Assembly: GCA_030448225.1 (NCBI GenBank)
Contig: JAUJNJ010000006.1
Location: forward strand, 36,330-100,329
Source: Phycisphaerae bacterium
Lineage (GTDB): Bacteria; Planctomycetota; Phycisphaerae; Tepidisphaerales; Tepidisphaeraceae
DNA length: 64,000 nucleotides
Direction of reading: 5' to 3'
Made by a program: the position numbers and the translations under genes. Every line of letters begins with the position of its first letter. The stretch's first letter is position 1. A model generated the notes under the pieces. That model was not told the DNA's origin. It did no database searches and saw nothing but the letters and a program-made list of their open reading frames with translations. Of the stretch, positions 1 through 13,166 are shown piece by piece.

Positions 1-323
1 TGGGGACGGTGTCGAGCACGTGGCTCATGCCGCGGGCGTTCAAGGCGTCGGTCCACGCGTCGTACTCGGCTTGCGTGCCGACCTCGGGGTTGAGGCGGTT
101 GTGGTCGATCACGTCGTAGCCGTGCGTGCTGCCGGGGGCGGCGCGCAGGTAGGGAGGCGTAGGCGTCGCTCACGCCGAGGTCGTGCAGGTAGGGCACGAT
201 CGCCGTCGCGTCGCGGAACGTGAAGCCGGCGTGGAACTGGAGGCGGTAGGTCGACTCGGGCGTGCGGCGTCGCTGCCGGAGGCGGTCGATCGTCTTGCGA
301 AGCAGGCGGTCGGCCGGCTCCAT
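1..323 (-). CDS. treY: Maltooligosyl trehalose synthase, N-terminal fragment (frameshifted, runs off the window)
   Basis: The protein rearranges the reducing end of maltooligosaccharides to a trehalosyl unit (TreY, GH13 family). The visible N-terminus carries the family signature [12 protein letters not shown] at about residue 22, then [28 protein letters not shown] and LNPEVGT. The reading frame breaks near 150-153, where a C run appears to have lost two bases (ASP-YLRAA becomes AS-LPAR). I chose the ATG at 323 because AAGGAG lies six bases upstream; an in-frame ATG at 341 has no such site. It lies 43 bp downstream of glgX on the same strand, the usual pairing for trehalose formation from glycogen. 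The C-terminus lies outside the window. Confidence 0.88.
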   Translation of the reverse strand, partial: MEPADRLLRKTIDRLRQRRRTPESTYRLQFHAGFTFRDATAIVPYLHDLGVSDAYASLPARRPRQHARLRRDRPQPPQPRGRHASRVRRVDRRLERPRHEPRARHRP

Positions 324-366
324 CGGAAGCTCCTTCTTCATTCGATCATCGGGGGAGATTCGTCGC

Positions 367-2766
367 TCAATGAAAAACGTTGCCACCAATGGGGCACCGA
401 TGCACACCGATGACGGTCTCGTCGGTGTGCATCGGTGCCTCTCGGTGGCTCACGTTCACCATCGGTCGCAGCGTCATGCCACGCCTACCCGGCGCGAGCG
501 GCGGCTCGTTGGGGGTGGGCTGGTTGGCCTTGCGGGCGTCGCGGCGGAGCAGGTCGAGCTGCGCGGGCGAGGCGCCGCTGCCGGCGGCCTCGGGCACGTT
601 GGTGCGGAGCAGCGCCAGCGAGCGGCCGAACAGCGGGTACTTCGACCCGCCGCGGGCGACGCGGAGCGGGCCCTCGTCGTCGGCGGTGTCGATCAGCGCT
701 TCCCAGACGTGGTCGCCCGACGTCTCGGGGAGCGTGAACGGGATCTCCTCCCAGTGGGCGTTGAGCAGCAGCAGGAGCGTGTCGCCGACGATCGGCTCGC
801 CGCGCTCGTCGACCTCGTCGATCTTGTCGCCCGCGAGCCGCACGCCGAGGCACCGCACGCCGCCGTCGTTCCACGCCTGGTCGTTCATCTCGCGGCCGTC
901 GGGGCCGAACCAGGAGATGTCCTTCACGTCCGACCCGCGGATCGCGCGGCCGTGGAAGAACTTGCGGCGCTGGAGCACCGGCTGCTCGTGCCAGATCCGC
1001 GTGCAGCGCTTGCAGAAGTCGAGGAAGCGGCGCTTGCCCTCGTCGGACATGTCCCAGTCGGCCCAGGTCAGCTCGTTGTCCTGGCAATAGGTGTTGTTGT
1101 TGCCGTGCTTGCTGCGACTGAGCTCGTCGCCGCCGTAGATCATCGCGACGCCCTCGGAGAACAGGAGCGTTGCGAACAGGTTGCGCTTCTGGCGCTCGCG
1201 CAGCGCGACGATGCCCGCGTCGCCGGTCGCGCCCTCGGCGCCGCAGTTCCACGAGTGGTTGTCGTCGGCGCCGTCGCGGTTGTTCTCGCCGTTGGCCTCG
1301 TTGTGCTTCTCGTTGTAGCTGACGAGGTCCTGGAGGGTGAAGCCGTCGTGGGCGGTGATGAAGTTGATGCTCGCGTAGGGCTTGCGGCCGTCGGCCTTGT
1401 ACAGGTCGCTGCTGCCGGAAATGCGCGTGGCCAGTTCGGACACGAGCCCGCCGTCGCCCTTCCAGAAGCGGCGGACGGTGTCGCGGTACATGCCGTTCCA
1501 CTCGGTCCAGAGCACGGGGAAGTTGCCGACCTGGTACCCGCCGGGGCCGACGTCCCACGGCTCGGCGATGAGCTTCACCTGCGAGATGATCGGGTCCTGG
1601 TGGATGATGTCGAAGAACGCGCCGAGGCGGTCGACCTCGTGCAGCTCGCGGGCGAGCGTGCTGGCGAGGTCGAAGCGGAACCCGTCGACGTGCATCTCGG
1701 TGACCCAATAGCGCAGGCTGTCCATGATGAGCTGGAGCACGCGCGGGTGGGTCATGTTGAGCGTGTTGCCGCAGCCGGTGAAGTCGGTGTAGTAGCGCTT
1801 GTCACGCTCCAAGCGGTAGTAGGCGTTGTTGTCGACGCCGCGCCACGAGAGGGTGGGGCCCATGTGGTTCCCCTCGCAGGTGTGGTTGTAGACGACGTCG
1901 AGGATCACCTCGATGCCCGCCGCGTGGAGCGAGCGGACCATCATCTTGAACTCCTGCACGCTCTTGCGCGGCGAGTTCTTCGACGCGTAGGCGACGTGCG
2001 GCGCGAAGAACCCGAGCGTGTTGTACCCCCAGTAGTTCGACAGCCCCTTCTCCACGAGGTGGCGGTCGTTGAGGTGGAAGTGGACCGGCAGCAACTCGAC
2101 GGCCGTCACGCCGAGGTCGAGCAGGTGCTGGATCACCGCCTCGGACGCCATGCCGGCGTAGGTGCCGCGACGCTCCTCGGGCACGTCGGGGTGGAGCATC
2201 GTCATGCCCTTGACGTGCGCCTCGTAGATCAGCGTCTTGTGCCACGGCGTGCGCGGCGGGCGGTCGTCGCCCCAGGTGAAGGCGGTGTCGATCACGGACG
2301 CCAGCGGCGCGTAGGGGGCGCTGTCGCGCTCGTCGAACGAGCGGTCGTCGGAGCCGGGGCCGACCTTGTAGCTGAAGAGCGAGTCGTCCCACCGCACGTC
2401 GCGGCCGATCGCCTTGGCGTAGGGGTCGAGCACGATCTTGTTGCCGTTGAAGCGGTGGCCGTTGCCGAGGTCGTAGGGGCCGTAGACACGGTAGCCGTAA
2501 AGCTGTCCCGGCTCGATGTCCGGAAAGTAGCCGTGGAAGACCATATCGGTCTGTTCGGGCAACACGATCCGTTGCGACTCTTTCGTCGCGTCCACGCTGT
2601 CAAAAAGGCACAGTTCGACCTTCGTCGCGTGCTCGGAGAAGATGGAGAAGTTCACGCCCGCCCCGTCCCACGTCGCGCCGAGCGGGTAGGGCCGGCCCGG
2701 CCACACCCGCATGCCCGTGCGGCCGGAGGTCGTCCGGAGCGTTCGCTGCAGAAGTCCGTTCGTCAT
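367..2766 (-). CDS. glgX: Glycogen debranching enzyme (isoamylase type, GlgX/TreX)
   Basis: It hydrolyses alpha-1,6 branches of glycogen or limit dextrin in the cytoplasm. After a CBM48-like start ([20 protein letters not shown]) comes the GH13 barrel with DGFRFDLAS (nucleophile Asp), LIAEPWD (acid/base Glu) and [17 protein letters not shown]. The predicted protein is about 799 residues against roughly 700-720 for the family. The surplus is a low-similarity C-terminal tail after GRSLALLR, and its last 25-30 residues are encoded by a hairpin repeat (382-449). The ATG at 2766 fits the start of the conserved domain; an upstream in-frame start at 2859 would add residues without homology. It sits upstream of treY and diverges from malQ, together forming an alpha-glucan/trehalose block. 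Confidence 0.93.
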   Translation of the reverse strand: MTNGLLQRTLRTTSGRTGMRVWPGRPYPLGATWDGAGVNFSIFSEHATKVELCLFDSVDATKESQRIVLPEQTDMVFHGYFPDIEPGQLYGYRVYGPYDLGNGHRFNGNKIVLDPYAKAIGRDVRWDDSLFSYKVGPGSDDRSFDERDSAPYAPLASVIDTAFTWGDDRPPRTPWHKTLIYEAHVKGMTMLHPDVPEERRGTYAGMASEAVIQHLLDLGVTAVELLPVHFHLNDRHLVEKGLSNYWGYNTLGFFAPHVAYASKNSPRKSVQEFKMMVRSLHAAGIEVILDVVYNHTCEGNHMGPTLSWRGVDNNAYYRLERDKRYYTDFTGCGNTLNMTHPRVLQLIMDSLRYWVTEMHVDGFRFDLASTLARELHEVDRLGAFFDIIHQDPIISQVKLIAEPWDVGPGGYQVGNFPVLWTEWNGMYRDTVRRFWKGDGGLVSELATRISGSSDLYKADGRKPYASINFITAHDGFTLQDLVSYNEKHNEANGENNRDGADDNHSWNCGAEGATGDAGIVALRERQKRNLFATLLFSEGVAMIYGGDELSRSKHGNNNTYCQDNELTWADWDMSDEGKRRFLDFCKRCTRIWHEQPVLQRRKFFHGRAIRGSDVKDISWFGPDGREMNDQAWNDGGVRCLGVRLAGDKIDEVDERGEPIVGDTLLLLLNAHWEEIPFTLPETSGDHVWEALIDTADDEGPLRVARGGSKYPLFGRSLALLRTNVPEAAGSGASPAQLDLLRRDARKANQPTPNEPPLAPGRRGMTLRPMVNVSHREAPMHTDETVIGVHRCPIGGNVFH
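382..449. repeat. Long hairpin repeat, family A (CACCGAT units), copy 1
   Basis: The left arm begins GCCACCAATGGGGCACCGAT and continues with a second CACCGAT unit. The right arm is its near-perfect reverse complement (TCGGTGTGCATCGGTGCC then GGTGGC). Each arm repeats CACCGAT or its complement with a period of about 10-11 bases. It overlaps the 3' end of glgX and precedes treY. The same element occurs at 60580-60661 and 63471-63563. Confidence 0.85.
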
Positions 2767-2979
2767 CGATGAAAACCTATTGAAGTTGAAGTGAGTCCGG
2801 TCTCGCGGCTGGCGGCCGGCAAGAGGCGAGTGGTCCTTCCCGACCACCAACCTCGACAATTAGCACCCATCATATGCAAACCGTGGGCTACGCCTCGCCG
2901 CCGCCGGCACTCCCCCATCATAGGGTGGGACGACGGGCAGGCAGGCTCCGCGGCAGGGGGTTTGCTTTGGCGAGCGACG

Positions 2980-4536
2980 ATGGCGAAGAAACGGGCAGAA
3001 CCGGCGGGGGCCGACGGACCTAAGTCACGCACCGGCGGATTGTTGTTGCACGTCACCTCACTGCCGGGACCGTACGGGATCGGTGACCTCGGGCCCGAGG
3101 CGTACGCGTGGGTCGGCGCCCTTCAGCGGGCGAAACAGTCGTGGTGGCAGATGCTACCGCTCAGCCCGCCGGGCGCGGGGAACTCGCCGTACCAGGCCTA
3201 TTCCGCGTTCGCCGGCAACCCGGTCCTGATCAGCCCCGATCGGCTTGTGGAGGAGGGGTTTTTCCGGACGGGCGACGTGAAGCCGGTCCGGTCGGTCAAA
3301 GATCGCGTCGACTTCGAGCGGGTGAACCGCGCGAAAGGGGAGATGCTCGCCCTCGCCTGGGAGCGCTTCGGCGCGGCGGGTTCGAAAAAGCCCCGCGCGG
3401 CGTTCGACGCGTTCCGCAAGGCCGAGGCGGCGTGGCTCGACGACTTCACGCTCTTCATGGCCCTCCGCGAGGCGTACGGCCGCGGGTCGTGGACCGAGTG
3501 GCCGCGGAAGATCGTCGTCCGCAAGCGTTCGGCGCTCGCCGAGGCGCGGCGCGAACTCGCCGAGGCGACGGCCCGCCACGCGTTCGCACAGTTCCTGTTC
3601 TTCCGCCAACTGCGCGACCTCAAGGCGTACGCCAACGAGCGGGGCGTCGGGCTGATCGGCGATCTCCCGATCTACGTGTCGCCCGAGTCGTCGGACGTCT
3701 GGACGAACCCGCACCTGTTCCAACTCGACCGCGACCGCCGGCCGACCGCCGTCGCCGGCGTGCCGCCCGACTTCTTCTCCGCCGACGGCCAGCGGTGGGG
3801 CAACCCGCTGTACGACTGGTCGGCGATGCGGCGGGAAAAGTTCGAGTGGTGGGTCGCGCGGTGCCGGGCGGTGCTCGGGCAGGCCGACCTCGTGCGCATC
3901 GACCACTTCCGCGGGTTCGCCGGCTACTGGAAGATCCCGGCCAACGAGCCGACCGCCAAGGGCGGCCGCTGGGTGACCGCACCGGGGCCGGAGTTGTTCG
4001 ACACGCTGCGCCGCCGGCTCGGCGGCCTGCCGTTCATCGCCGAGGACCTCGGCGTGATCACGCCAGACGTCGAGGCGCTCCGCGACGACAACGGACTGCC
4101 CGGCATGCGAGTCGTGCAGTTCGCCTACGGCGGCGGCGGCGGCGACAACCCGCACCTGCCCCACAACCACACGCCCGCCGTCGCGGCCTACACCGGCACG
4201 CACGACAACGACACGACCGCCGGGTGGTACCGCGCGCTCAAGGCGAAGGACCGCGCCGCCGTCCGCGCGTACCTGCCCGGCGCCGACAGAGACCCGGCGG
4301 CGGAGTTGATCCGCGCCACATGGTCGTCCGTCGCGGCGCTGGCCGTCGCCCCGGTACAGGATCTGCTCGGCCTCAACGGCGACGCCCGCATGAACCGCCC
4401 CGGCAGCGCCACCGGCAACTGGGGCTGGCGGCTCGCCGCCCCCGTCCCCCGCGCCGCCCTCGACCGCCTCGCCTCGCTCACGAACCTCTACAGCCGTGCT
4501 CCGCGGCAGCGCGACCAGAAGTCCCTGATCCAATGA
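2980..4536 (+). CDS. malQ: 4-alpha-glucanotransferase (amylomaltase)
   Basis: It transfers alpha-1,4-glucan segments between maltodextrins (GH77, disproportionating enzyme). The 518-residue product has the usual length. It begins with TGGLLLHVTSLPGPYGIGDLG and carries GNPVLISPD, GLIGDLPIYVSPESSDVW, VRIDHFRGFAGYW (nucleophile Asp region), FIAEDLGVITPDV (acid/base Glu) and YTGTHDNDTTAGWY, all GH77 hallmarks. I used the ATG at 2980; longer forms add residues without similarity. It is divergent from glgX, with 213 bp between the two starts, so both promoters should lie in that gap. The gene is followed by a long hairpin that it shares with the convergent dioxygenase gene. Confidence 0.95.
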   Translation: MAKKRAEPAGADGPKSRTGGLLLHVTSLPGPYGIGDLGPEAYAWVGALQRAKQSWWQMLPLSPPGAGNSPYQAYSAFAGNPVLISPDRLVEEGFFRTGDVKPVRSVKDRVDFERVNRAKGEMLALAWERFGAAGSKKPRAAFDAFRKAEAAWLDDFTLFMALREAYGRGSWTEWPRKIVVRKRSALAEARRELAEATARHAFAQFLFFRQLRDLKAYANERGVGLIGDLPIYVSPESSDVWTNPHLFQLDRDRRPTAVAGVPPDFFSADGQRWGNPLYDWSAMRREKFEWWVARCRAVLGQADLVRIDHFRGFAGYWKIPANEPTAKGGRWVTAPGPELFDTLRRRLGGLPFIAEDLGVITPDVEALRDDNGLPGMRVVQFAYGGGGGDNPHLPHNHTPAVAAYTGTHDNDTTAGWYRALKAKDRAAVRAYLPGADRDPAAELIRATWSSVAALAVAPVQDLLGLNGDARMNRPGSATGNWGWRLAAPVPRAALDRLASLTNLYSRAPRQRDQKSLIQ

Positions 4537-4546
4537 TGGATGGTTT

Positions 4547-4690
4547 AACCACGGAGGCACGGAGGCACGGAGGCGGGACAGAGCACGGTGATCGGAGACG
4601 GAGGATGACGTCACGCGTGCTGCGTCCATCTTCGTCCATCCAAATCTTCTTTCCTCCGTCTTCCCTCCGTGTCTCCGCGACTCCGTGGTT
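4547..4690. repeat. Long hairpin repeat, family B (CACGGAGG units), between convergent genes
   Basis: The left arm (4547-4573) is AACCACGGAGG followed by two more CACGGAGG units. The right arm (4664-4690) is the complement, ending in ACTCCGTGGTT, with about three mismatches in 27 positions. It fills the space between the malQ stop and the dioxygenase stop, so it could end transcription from both sides. Related arms occur at 47049-47120 and 63422-63577. Confidence 0.82.
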
Positions 4691-4721
4691 CAATTCCGCT
4701 GCTCGGGCCTTCCGCCCCCGC

Positions 4722-5399
4722 TCACGCCTCGGGCGTGAAGCCGAGCACCATGTCGAACTTCGCGGCCAGTTCGCCGATGCGTGAGCCCTGGACCGGCTTG
4801 AAGTCAACGAGGACCGACTCGCGGGCCTTGGCGTCGCGGATGCCGCGGATCACGCCATCGCGGTCGTTGCGGGGCTCGCCGCGCACGTAGCACTGGGTCG
4901 TGAGCTTTTCCTGGCCCTTGTGCTTCACCTTCACGTGGATGTGCGGCGTGCGGCCGGGGTAGGCGACCGGCTTGATCGTGCGGAAGTAGTACTCGCCGGT
5001 CGAGCCGGTCGTGAACCGGCCGAAGCCCTGGAAGTTGCCGTCGCGGCGCTCGCCGTTGTCGCTGCCGCTGTGCACGTAGGCCCCCTTGGCGTCGCACTGC
5101 CAGATCTCCACGACTGCGTTTCGCAGCGGGTTGCCCTTGGCGTCGAGCACGCGCCCGGTCAGGTGCGTGACCTCGCCGACGCCAGGCGTGATCGCGTCGT
5201 TGATCACGAGCAGATCGTTATCGGTGTCGAGCGGGAGTTTGTCCGGATAGAACGGTCCCTCCGTCTGCGACGGCGTGCGCGTCAACTCCTCGGCGAACGC
5301 GCCGGGCACGTACAGGCCTTGGGCGGCCGCGGCCAGGCCGGCGGCGCCGAACAGGCGCAGGAACTGGCGTCGCGAACGGTTGGAGAGGTACGCTTCCAT
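4722..5399 (-). CDS. Intradiol ring-cleavage dioxygenase, Tat-exported
   Basis: This resembles the protocatechuate 3,4-dioxygenase fold that cleaves catechols between the hydroxyls with Fe(III). The 225-residue protein starts with a twin-arginine signal (NRSRRQFLRLFGAAGLAAAA), so export after cofactor loading is likely. The core has TPSQTEGPFYPDK, LTGRVLDAKGNPLRNAVVEI, GAYVHSGSDN and YYFRTIKPVAYPGRTPHIH. In this family two Tyr and two His bind iron; here they are probably the Tyr of GAY, the Tyr of AYPG and the two His of PHIH. The start at 5399 has GGAGG about eight bases upstream. The natural substrate cannot be told; exported planctomycete homologues are usually of unknown substrate. Confidence 0.88.
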   Translation of the reverse strand: MEAYLSNRSRRQFLRLFGAAGLAAAAQGLYVPGAFAEELTRTPSQTEGPFYPDKLPLDTDNDLLVINDAITPGVGEVTHLTGRVLDAKGNPLRNAVVEIWQCDAKGAYVHSGSDNGERRDGNFQGFGRFTTGSTGEYYFRTIKPVAYPGRTPHIHVKVKHKGQEKLTTQCYVRGEPRNDRDGVIRGIRDAKARESVLVDFKPVQGSRIGELAAKFDMVLGFTPEA

Positions 5400-5709
5400 C
5401 GGTCGATCCTCCGCGTGTCTTCCCGAACAAGCCCGGCGTTCGAAGTGCTTCGGGGTCGCCACGGGCGCACCGGAAGGTGCGCATCGTACTCGCCGCGGCT
5501 AGCATCAGGTCGTGACAGGTAGATTTGTCACGTGTCGGACGAGGCGTGTCAATTAGAAACGCCTCAACGCGCGGTGCCGCCGCTCGCGGCCGATGCGCGC
5601 CTGCCGCCGGGCGAGGCTTCGCTCACGGTCGCAGGACCACGGTGGAGGAACGCCCAGACCACGGCCTCCAGTCGAAGCGGCCCGCGCCACTGCCGACCCG
5701 GCCGACGCG
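5400..5709. other. Intergenic region with two small hairpins
   Basis: This 310 bp gap lies upstream of the dioxygenase gene and downstream of the Sde182-like gene. It holds a GTGACA/TGTCAC dyad at 5512-5531 and a GAGGCGT/ACGCCTC stem at 5541-5565. The second could be a weak terminator on the minus strand, but no T run follows it. I see no coding sequence here. Confidence 0.4.
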
Positions 5710-7158
5710 TCACGGCTCCACCGTCACCACGGCCCGGCGGTAGGCGAAAAGGCTCGGCGAGCCGTCGTCCTGCGCCTGGAGGATCACGTGGACCGTCCCC
5801 GGCTTCTCGACCTGCGGCGCGACGAAACTCGCCACCTCGCCGCCGGTCGCCGACAATTTCACCTCCGCGCGGCAGGTGCCCGCCTCGGGGTAGACGAACC
5901 ACGTCAGCCTCACGGCGTTGCGGTCCGGGTCGGCCGAGCCGGCGGCGGAGAGGCGTACCGTCTCACCGGACTTGACGCGCAGGGCCATGACCTTCTTCGT
6001 CGCGTCGCCGTTGAGCGCGGGCGCGGGGTTGTGATTGGCCTCGCCGTACGCGTCGGCCACGCACCAGTCCATCCGGGCGGCGAAGTCGTGTTGGAAGTGT
6101 TCGCGCCACCGCCAGATCGTGGCCTGGTCGGACGTGTAGGTCTTGCCGTCGTCGGCCATCACGCGGTCGCTGCTCTCCTTGCCGGTGTTCGTCCAGCACG
6201 GCCGCGGCTTGCCGGGGAATGTCGCGTGCACGTACCGCCCGCCCCAGCCGCCGTACGACGGGCTCACGTGCCACCCCAGGCCGTTGTCGACGAGGCCGAG
6301 GAACGCGGGCGTGTCGCCCTCCATGATGTACTTGAGCTTCGGGTACCGCGCGCCGAGCGGCCCGTGGCCGCGGATCACGTTCTCCTCGAGCCACGGGTTC
6401 TCCACGAGCGCGAACTTGTGCCGCGGGCCGTTCTTGTAGTGCCGGTCGCCGCTGATGCCGGTCCAGGTGGCGCGGAAGAACTGGCGGTGCCCCTGGTCGC
6501 TCGGGCTCACGACGTAGAACAGGTCCGGGAATTCCTTCCGCAGCCAGGGGCCGGCGTCGTCCTGGTCGGAGATCGCGTAGACGCGCAGCTTCGCGACGAG
6601 GCGCGCGAACTCGTCCTTGCCGCGATCCTTCCGCGCGTCGCGCAGCGCCTGGGCGAGCGTGTTGGCGCCGCCCCAGACGCTCACCCACAGCGGCCGATCG
6701 TCCGCACGGTCGGCGGCGGCGAGGATCAGCTTCGACCCCGGCGTCTCCTTGCCGTCGCCGACGGCGGCCATCCCGTACCCGCGCTGGCCGGTCGCGGTCA
6801 CCGCGCCCAGCGCGTCGGCCGTCGGGTAGCCGGGCGCGTGTCGGAGCAGGTTCCGGCGGACCTTTCCGTAGGCGTCGAGCTGCGCGCGGATCAGGTCCTC
6901 GCGCGTGCGGTCGCGCAGAAACGTGGACGTGGTGGCGACGAGGCCCTCGACCTCGTACTCGCTTGCGTACACCAGGAACCGCACGAGCGACTCCTCGTCG
7001 TCTGGCTCATTGGCAATGTCGGTCAGCACGAAAACCCGCTGCCGTCCCGGCGCGGCCCCCGCCCCCGTATCGACTTCTGCCGCGGACTGCGCCGCGGCGA
7101 CTCCGGCCCCCGCGCACGAGACGACGAGAAACACGAGCCCGAGCAGATGCTGCTTCAT
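5710..7158 (-). CDS. Exported DUF1593 / Sde182-type nucleoside hydrolase-like protein
   Basis: The 482-residue product starts with a signal peptide (MKQHLLGLVFLVVSCAGAGVAAAQS). The N-terminal nucleoside-hydrolase-like part has RVFVLTDIANEPDDEESLVRF, VEGLVATTSTFL and LWVSVWGGANTLAQAL. A C-terminal beta-rich part follows (from about residue 380, VMALRVKSGETVRLSAAGSADPD). This matches the Sde182 architecture (PF07632 plus its C-terminal domain), first linked to cellulose binding, though the enzymatic role is not established. I chose the ATG at 7158 with GAGG eight bases upstream; a GTG at 7170 is possible. No obvious operon partner lies next to it. Confidence 0.88.
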   Translation of the reverse strand: MKQHLLGLVFLVVSCAGAGVAAAQSAAEVDTGAGAAPGRQRVFVLTDIANEPDDEESLVRFLVYASEYEVEGLVATTSTFLRDRTREDLIRAQLDAYGKVRRNLLRHAPGYPTADALGAVTATGQRGYGMAAVGDGKETPGSKLILAAADRADDRPLWVSVWGGANTLAQALRDARKDRGKDEFARLVAKLRVYAISDQDDAGPWLRKEFPDLFYVVSPSDQGHRQFFRATWTGISGDRHYKNGPRHKFALVENPWLEENVIRGHGPLGARYPKLKYIMEGDTPAFLGLVDNGLGWHVSPSYGGWGGRYVHATFPGKPRPCWTNTGKESSDRVMADDGKTYTSDQATIWRWREHFQHDFAARMDWCVADAYGEANHNPAPALNGDATKKVMALRVKSGETVRLSAAGSADPDRNAVRLTWFVYPEAGTCRAEVKLSATGGEVASFVAPQVEKPGTVHVILQAQDDGSPSLFAYRRAVVTVEP

Positions 7159-7440
7159 CGGTAGCCTCACCGCCTATGTTCGCCAAACGTGACCCGCCGC
7201 GCGCCGACTTCGCCCGTCGGCGGGCGGCGCGCGTCGACGGCGTTGGAATCGAGCTAAGCTTACCGGGCGGCGCCGCCCGCCGCACATCCCGCGCGTGGTC
7301 GGTGCACGTCGGTGGGGCGGGGCGAATCTCGAATGCCCGTGGGCTTTTCTTCGAGTTTGGGCGGCGATTTCGTACACTGAGGTCCGCCGGGGGCGGAGGC
7401 TGTCGCTGGCCGTTCACGTCGAGCAAAAGGGGTGCGCCGA

Positions 7441-8639
7441 TGATCGTCGTCGATTGCCCGTGCGGGCGCGTCGTTCGAGCTAAGGACGAGTGGGAAGGTC
7501 GGAGGGGGTCGGGCCCGCAGTGCGGGAGCCCGTTGCTGATCACGCGCGACGCCGCGGCCGACGCTGCCGGCGACGCGCTGGCCGGGATGCTCGCGCCCGC
7601 GCATCCGGAGTCGCCGCCGCCGCCGCCGCCGCCGCCGTACCCGGCCGTCGCCCGGCGGGTGGCCGTGGCGGCCCCGTTCCCGCCGCAGCCGAACCCGCCC
7701 ACCATCTACGTCCACCCCGCTCCGCCGGCGCGCGTGGTCGTGAACGTGCCGCGGCAGAAGGGGGCGAGCGGGCTGGGGATCGCGTCGCTCGCCATCGCGA
7801 TCGTCGGCCTGCTCGTCTGCTGGATCCCGCTGTTCGGGCTGTTCGCGGTGCCGCTCGGCCTGATCGCGATCGCCGTCGGCGCGCTCGGCGTGATCGTGTC
7901 GCTCGCGGGCGGGCAGTCGGGGGCGGGGCTCCCGTTCACCCGGCGCGTTCCTCGGCCGCCGTCGCGGCGTCGGTGCCGATCGTGGTCGCCGGCGGGATGA
8001 TGGCCGCCCTCGGCAAGGCCGCCGCCGAAGCCGACGCCCGCGAGCCGCCGCACGAGCCAGCGGGTGACGACGTTCATCCCGGCCTCCGCCGCCGCCGGCG
8101 GGCCGGAGCGGTCCAGTGCCGTCGGCATCGACCCGGCACGGCCGGCGGAACACTGGGCCGACGGGTCCCGGGCCGCCGTCACGAACGGCGACGTCGCGGT
8201 GCAGGTGATGTCGGCCCGGACCGGACTCGTCGCGGCTCCGCAGGCCGGGCGGACAACGCGCACTCGACCGGGCGATACCTCGTGCTGAAGCTCGCGCTGA
8301 CGAACACGTCCGCGACGTCGAAGGTCAGCCACCGGACCTGGGCGGGCGGCGGGGCGTCGTCGTCGTCGTCGTCGGCGGCGGCCGCGCGCGCGACGCCGCC
8401 GCCCTGAGCGACGAGTACGGCAACACGTACGCTGCGTCGACTTCGGCCCCTCGGAGTCGCCGGTGGGCCGGGTGGACGTCCAGTCGCTTTACCCGCGGAA
8501 GACCGGGATCGACGTGCTCGTGTTCGAACTGCCGGTCGAGCGGGCGGGGACGCTGAAACTCGAACTGCCCGCGTCGAACATCGGCGGCACGGGCATGCTG
8601 CGCCTGTCCGTGCCCGTCGCCATGATCGAGCGGCGGTAG
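7441..8639 (+). CDS. Zinc-ribbon / proline-rich / two-TM protein with beta-rich C-terminal domain, heavily frameshifted
   Basis: The start MIVVDCPCGRVVRAKDEWEG, with a later CGSPL, looks like a planctomycete zinc-ribbon head. It is followed by a run of eight prolines and a DUF4190-like pair of membrane segments (GIASLAIAIVGLLVC, LFAVPLGLIAIAVGALGVIV). The frame is lost near 7935 and changes at least three more times. Recognisable pieces in other frames are VPIVVAGGMMAALGKAAAEA, GDVAVQVMSARTGLVA, STGRYLVLKLALTNTS and LYPRKTGIDVLVFELPVE, ending at the stop at 8637-8639. The last part resembles DUF4352-like ligand or scaffold domains. I read it as one gene damaged by sequence errors. Its function is unknown. 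Confidence 0.6.
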
Positions 8640-8878
8640 CGCAGTCGGTCGCGGCTGCCCGACAACGCCCACGCCCGCCACACGCGCCCTCCCCCGCGAC
8701 ATGGTCTCCAGTCCGTAAGCGACGCCGTAGCGGCCGCGGACGCCGAAGGGAGAGTGATCGGCAAACGCGGCGTTGCGAACGTGAACCTTCGTCCGCCCTG
8801 CGGCCGCCATCGCACCGGCAGCCTTGCGCCGCAGGTCCGGTCCGGGGGGTGATAGCGGCCGGCGTGCGGGCCCGATGG

Positions 8879-8884
8879 TAGACT
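8879..8884 (+). promoter_or_regulatory. Possible -10 box (TAGACT) of a leaderless gene
   Basis: TAGACT ends six bases before the ATG at 8891 and no Shine-Dalgarno sequence is present, the same layout as at coaX, dapF, dxr, the phospholipase D gene and the LysR gene in this window. No convincing -35 box is visible. Confidence 0.35.
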
Positions 8885-8890
8885 GCGGCG

Positions 8891-9178
8891 ATGGCAGAAC
8901 CGAGCAAGTTTCGATTCGTGTCGTACACGCGCGATATGAGCGCGCAGAAGGACAAGTTCAAGCAGTTGAACCGGCTGATCAACGGGGCGAGGCAGACCGG
9001 GGACGTGGACGCCGTCGTCGTGGCGTCGCCAGAGGTGCTCGGCGACACGTACGACGAACTCGTCGCGAACCTGAACAAACTGGCCGGCGCCGAACTCGCC
9101 CTCGTGATCGTCCCACCGCCCGCCGACGAAGACGAGGACGAGGGGGGCGACGAGGACGGGGGCGACGACGACGAATGA
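8891..9178 (+). CDS. Small hypothetical protein with acidic C-terminus
   Basis: The product has 95 residues and I do not recognise it. The N-terminal 75 residues look like a folded helical/beta segment (FRFVSYTRDMSAQKDKFKQL, then DAVVVASPEVLGDTYDELVA). The last 20 residues are almost only Asp, Glu and Gly. It has no signal peptide and no membrane segment. It has no ribosome binding site but a TAGACT box six bases before the start. It converges on the kinase gene, with 58 bp between the stops. Confidence 0.6.
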   Translation: MAEPSKFRFVSYTRDMSAQKDKFKQLNRLINGARQTGDVDAVVVASPEVLGDTYDELVANLNKLAGAELALVIVPPPADEDEDEGGDEDGGDDDE

Positions 9179-9236
9179 GCGGCACGCGCCGCCGCCGAAC
9201 CCCGCCGCCACCAACACGTTCAACGGCGTGGGTACA

Positions 9237-13158
<3,922 letters not shown>

Positions 13159-13166
<8 letters not shown>

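Noticed and set aside
262..2772. An 836-residue open frame antisense to glgX, and similar very long antisense frames throughout
   Set aside because: High GC makes antisense frames long. Their translations are Arg/Ala/Val-rich and carry no motifs, while the opposite strand encodes clear enzymes.
8325..8810. Minus-strand frame upstream of the small acidic protein
   Set aside because: Its C-terminal half is antisense to the frameshifted zinc-ribbon gene, and the N-terminal half shows no family motif.
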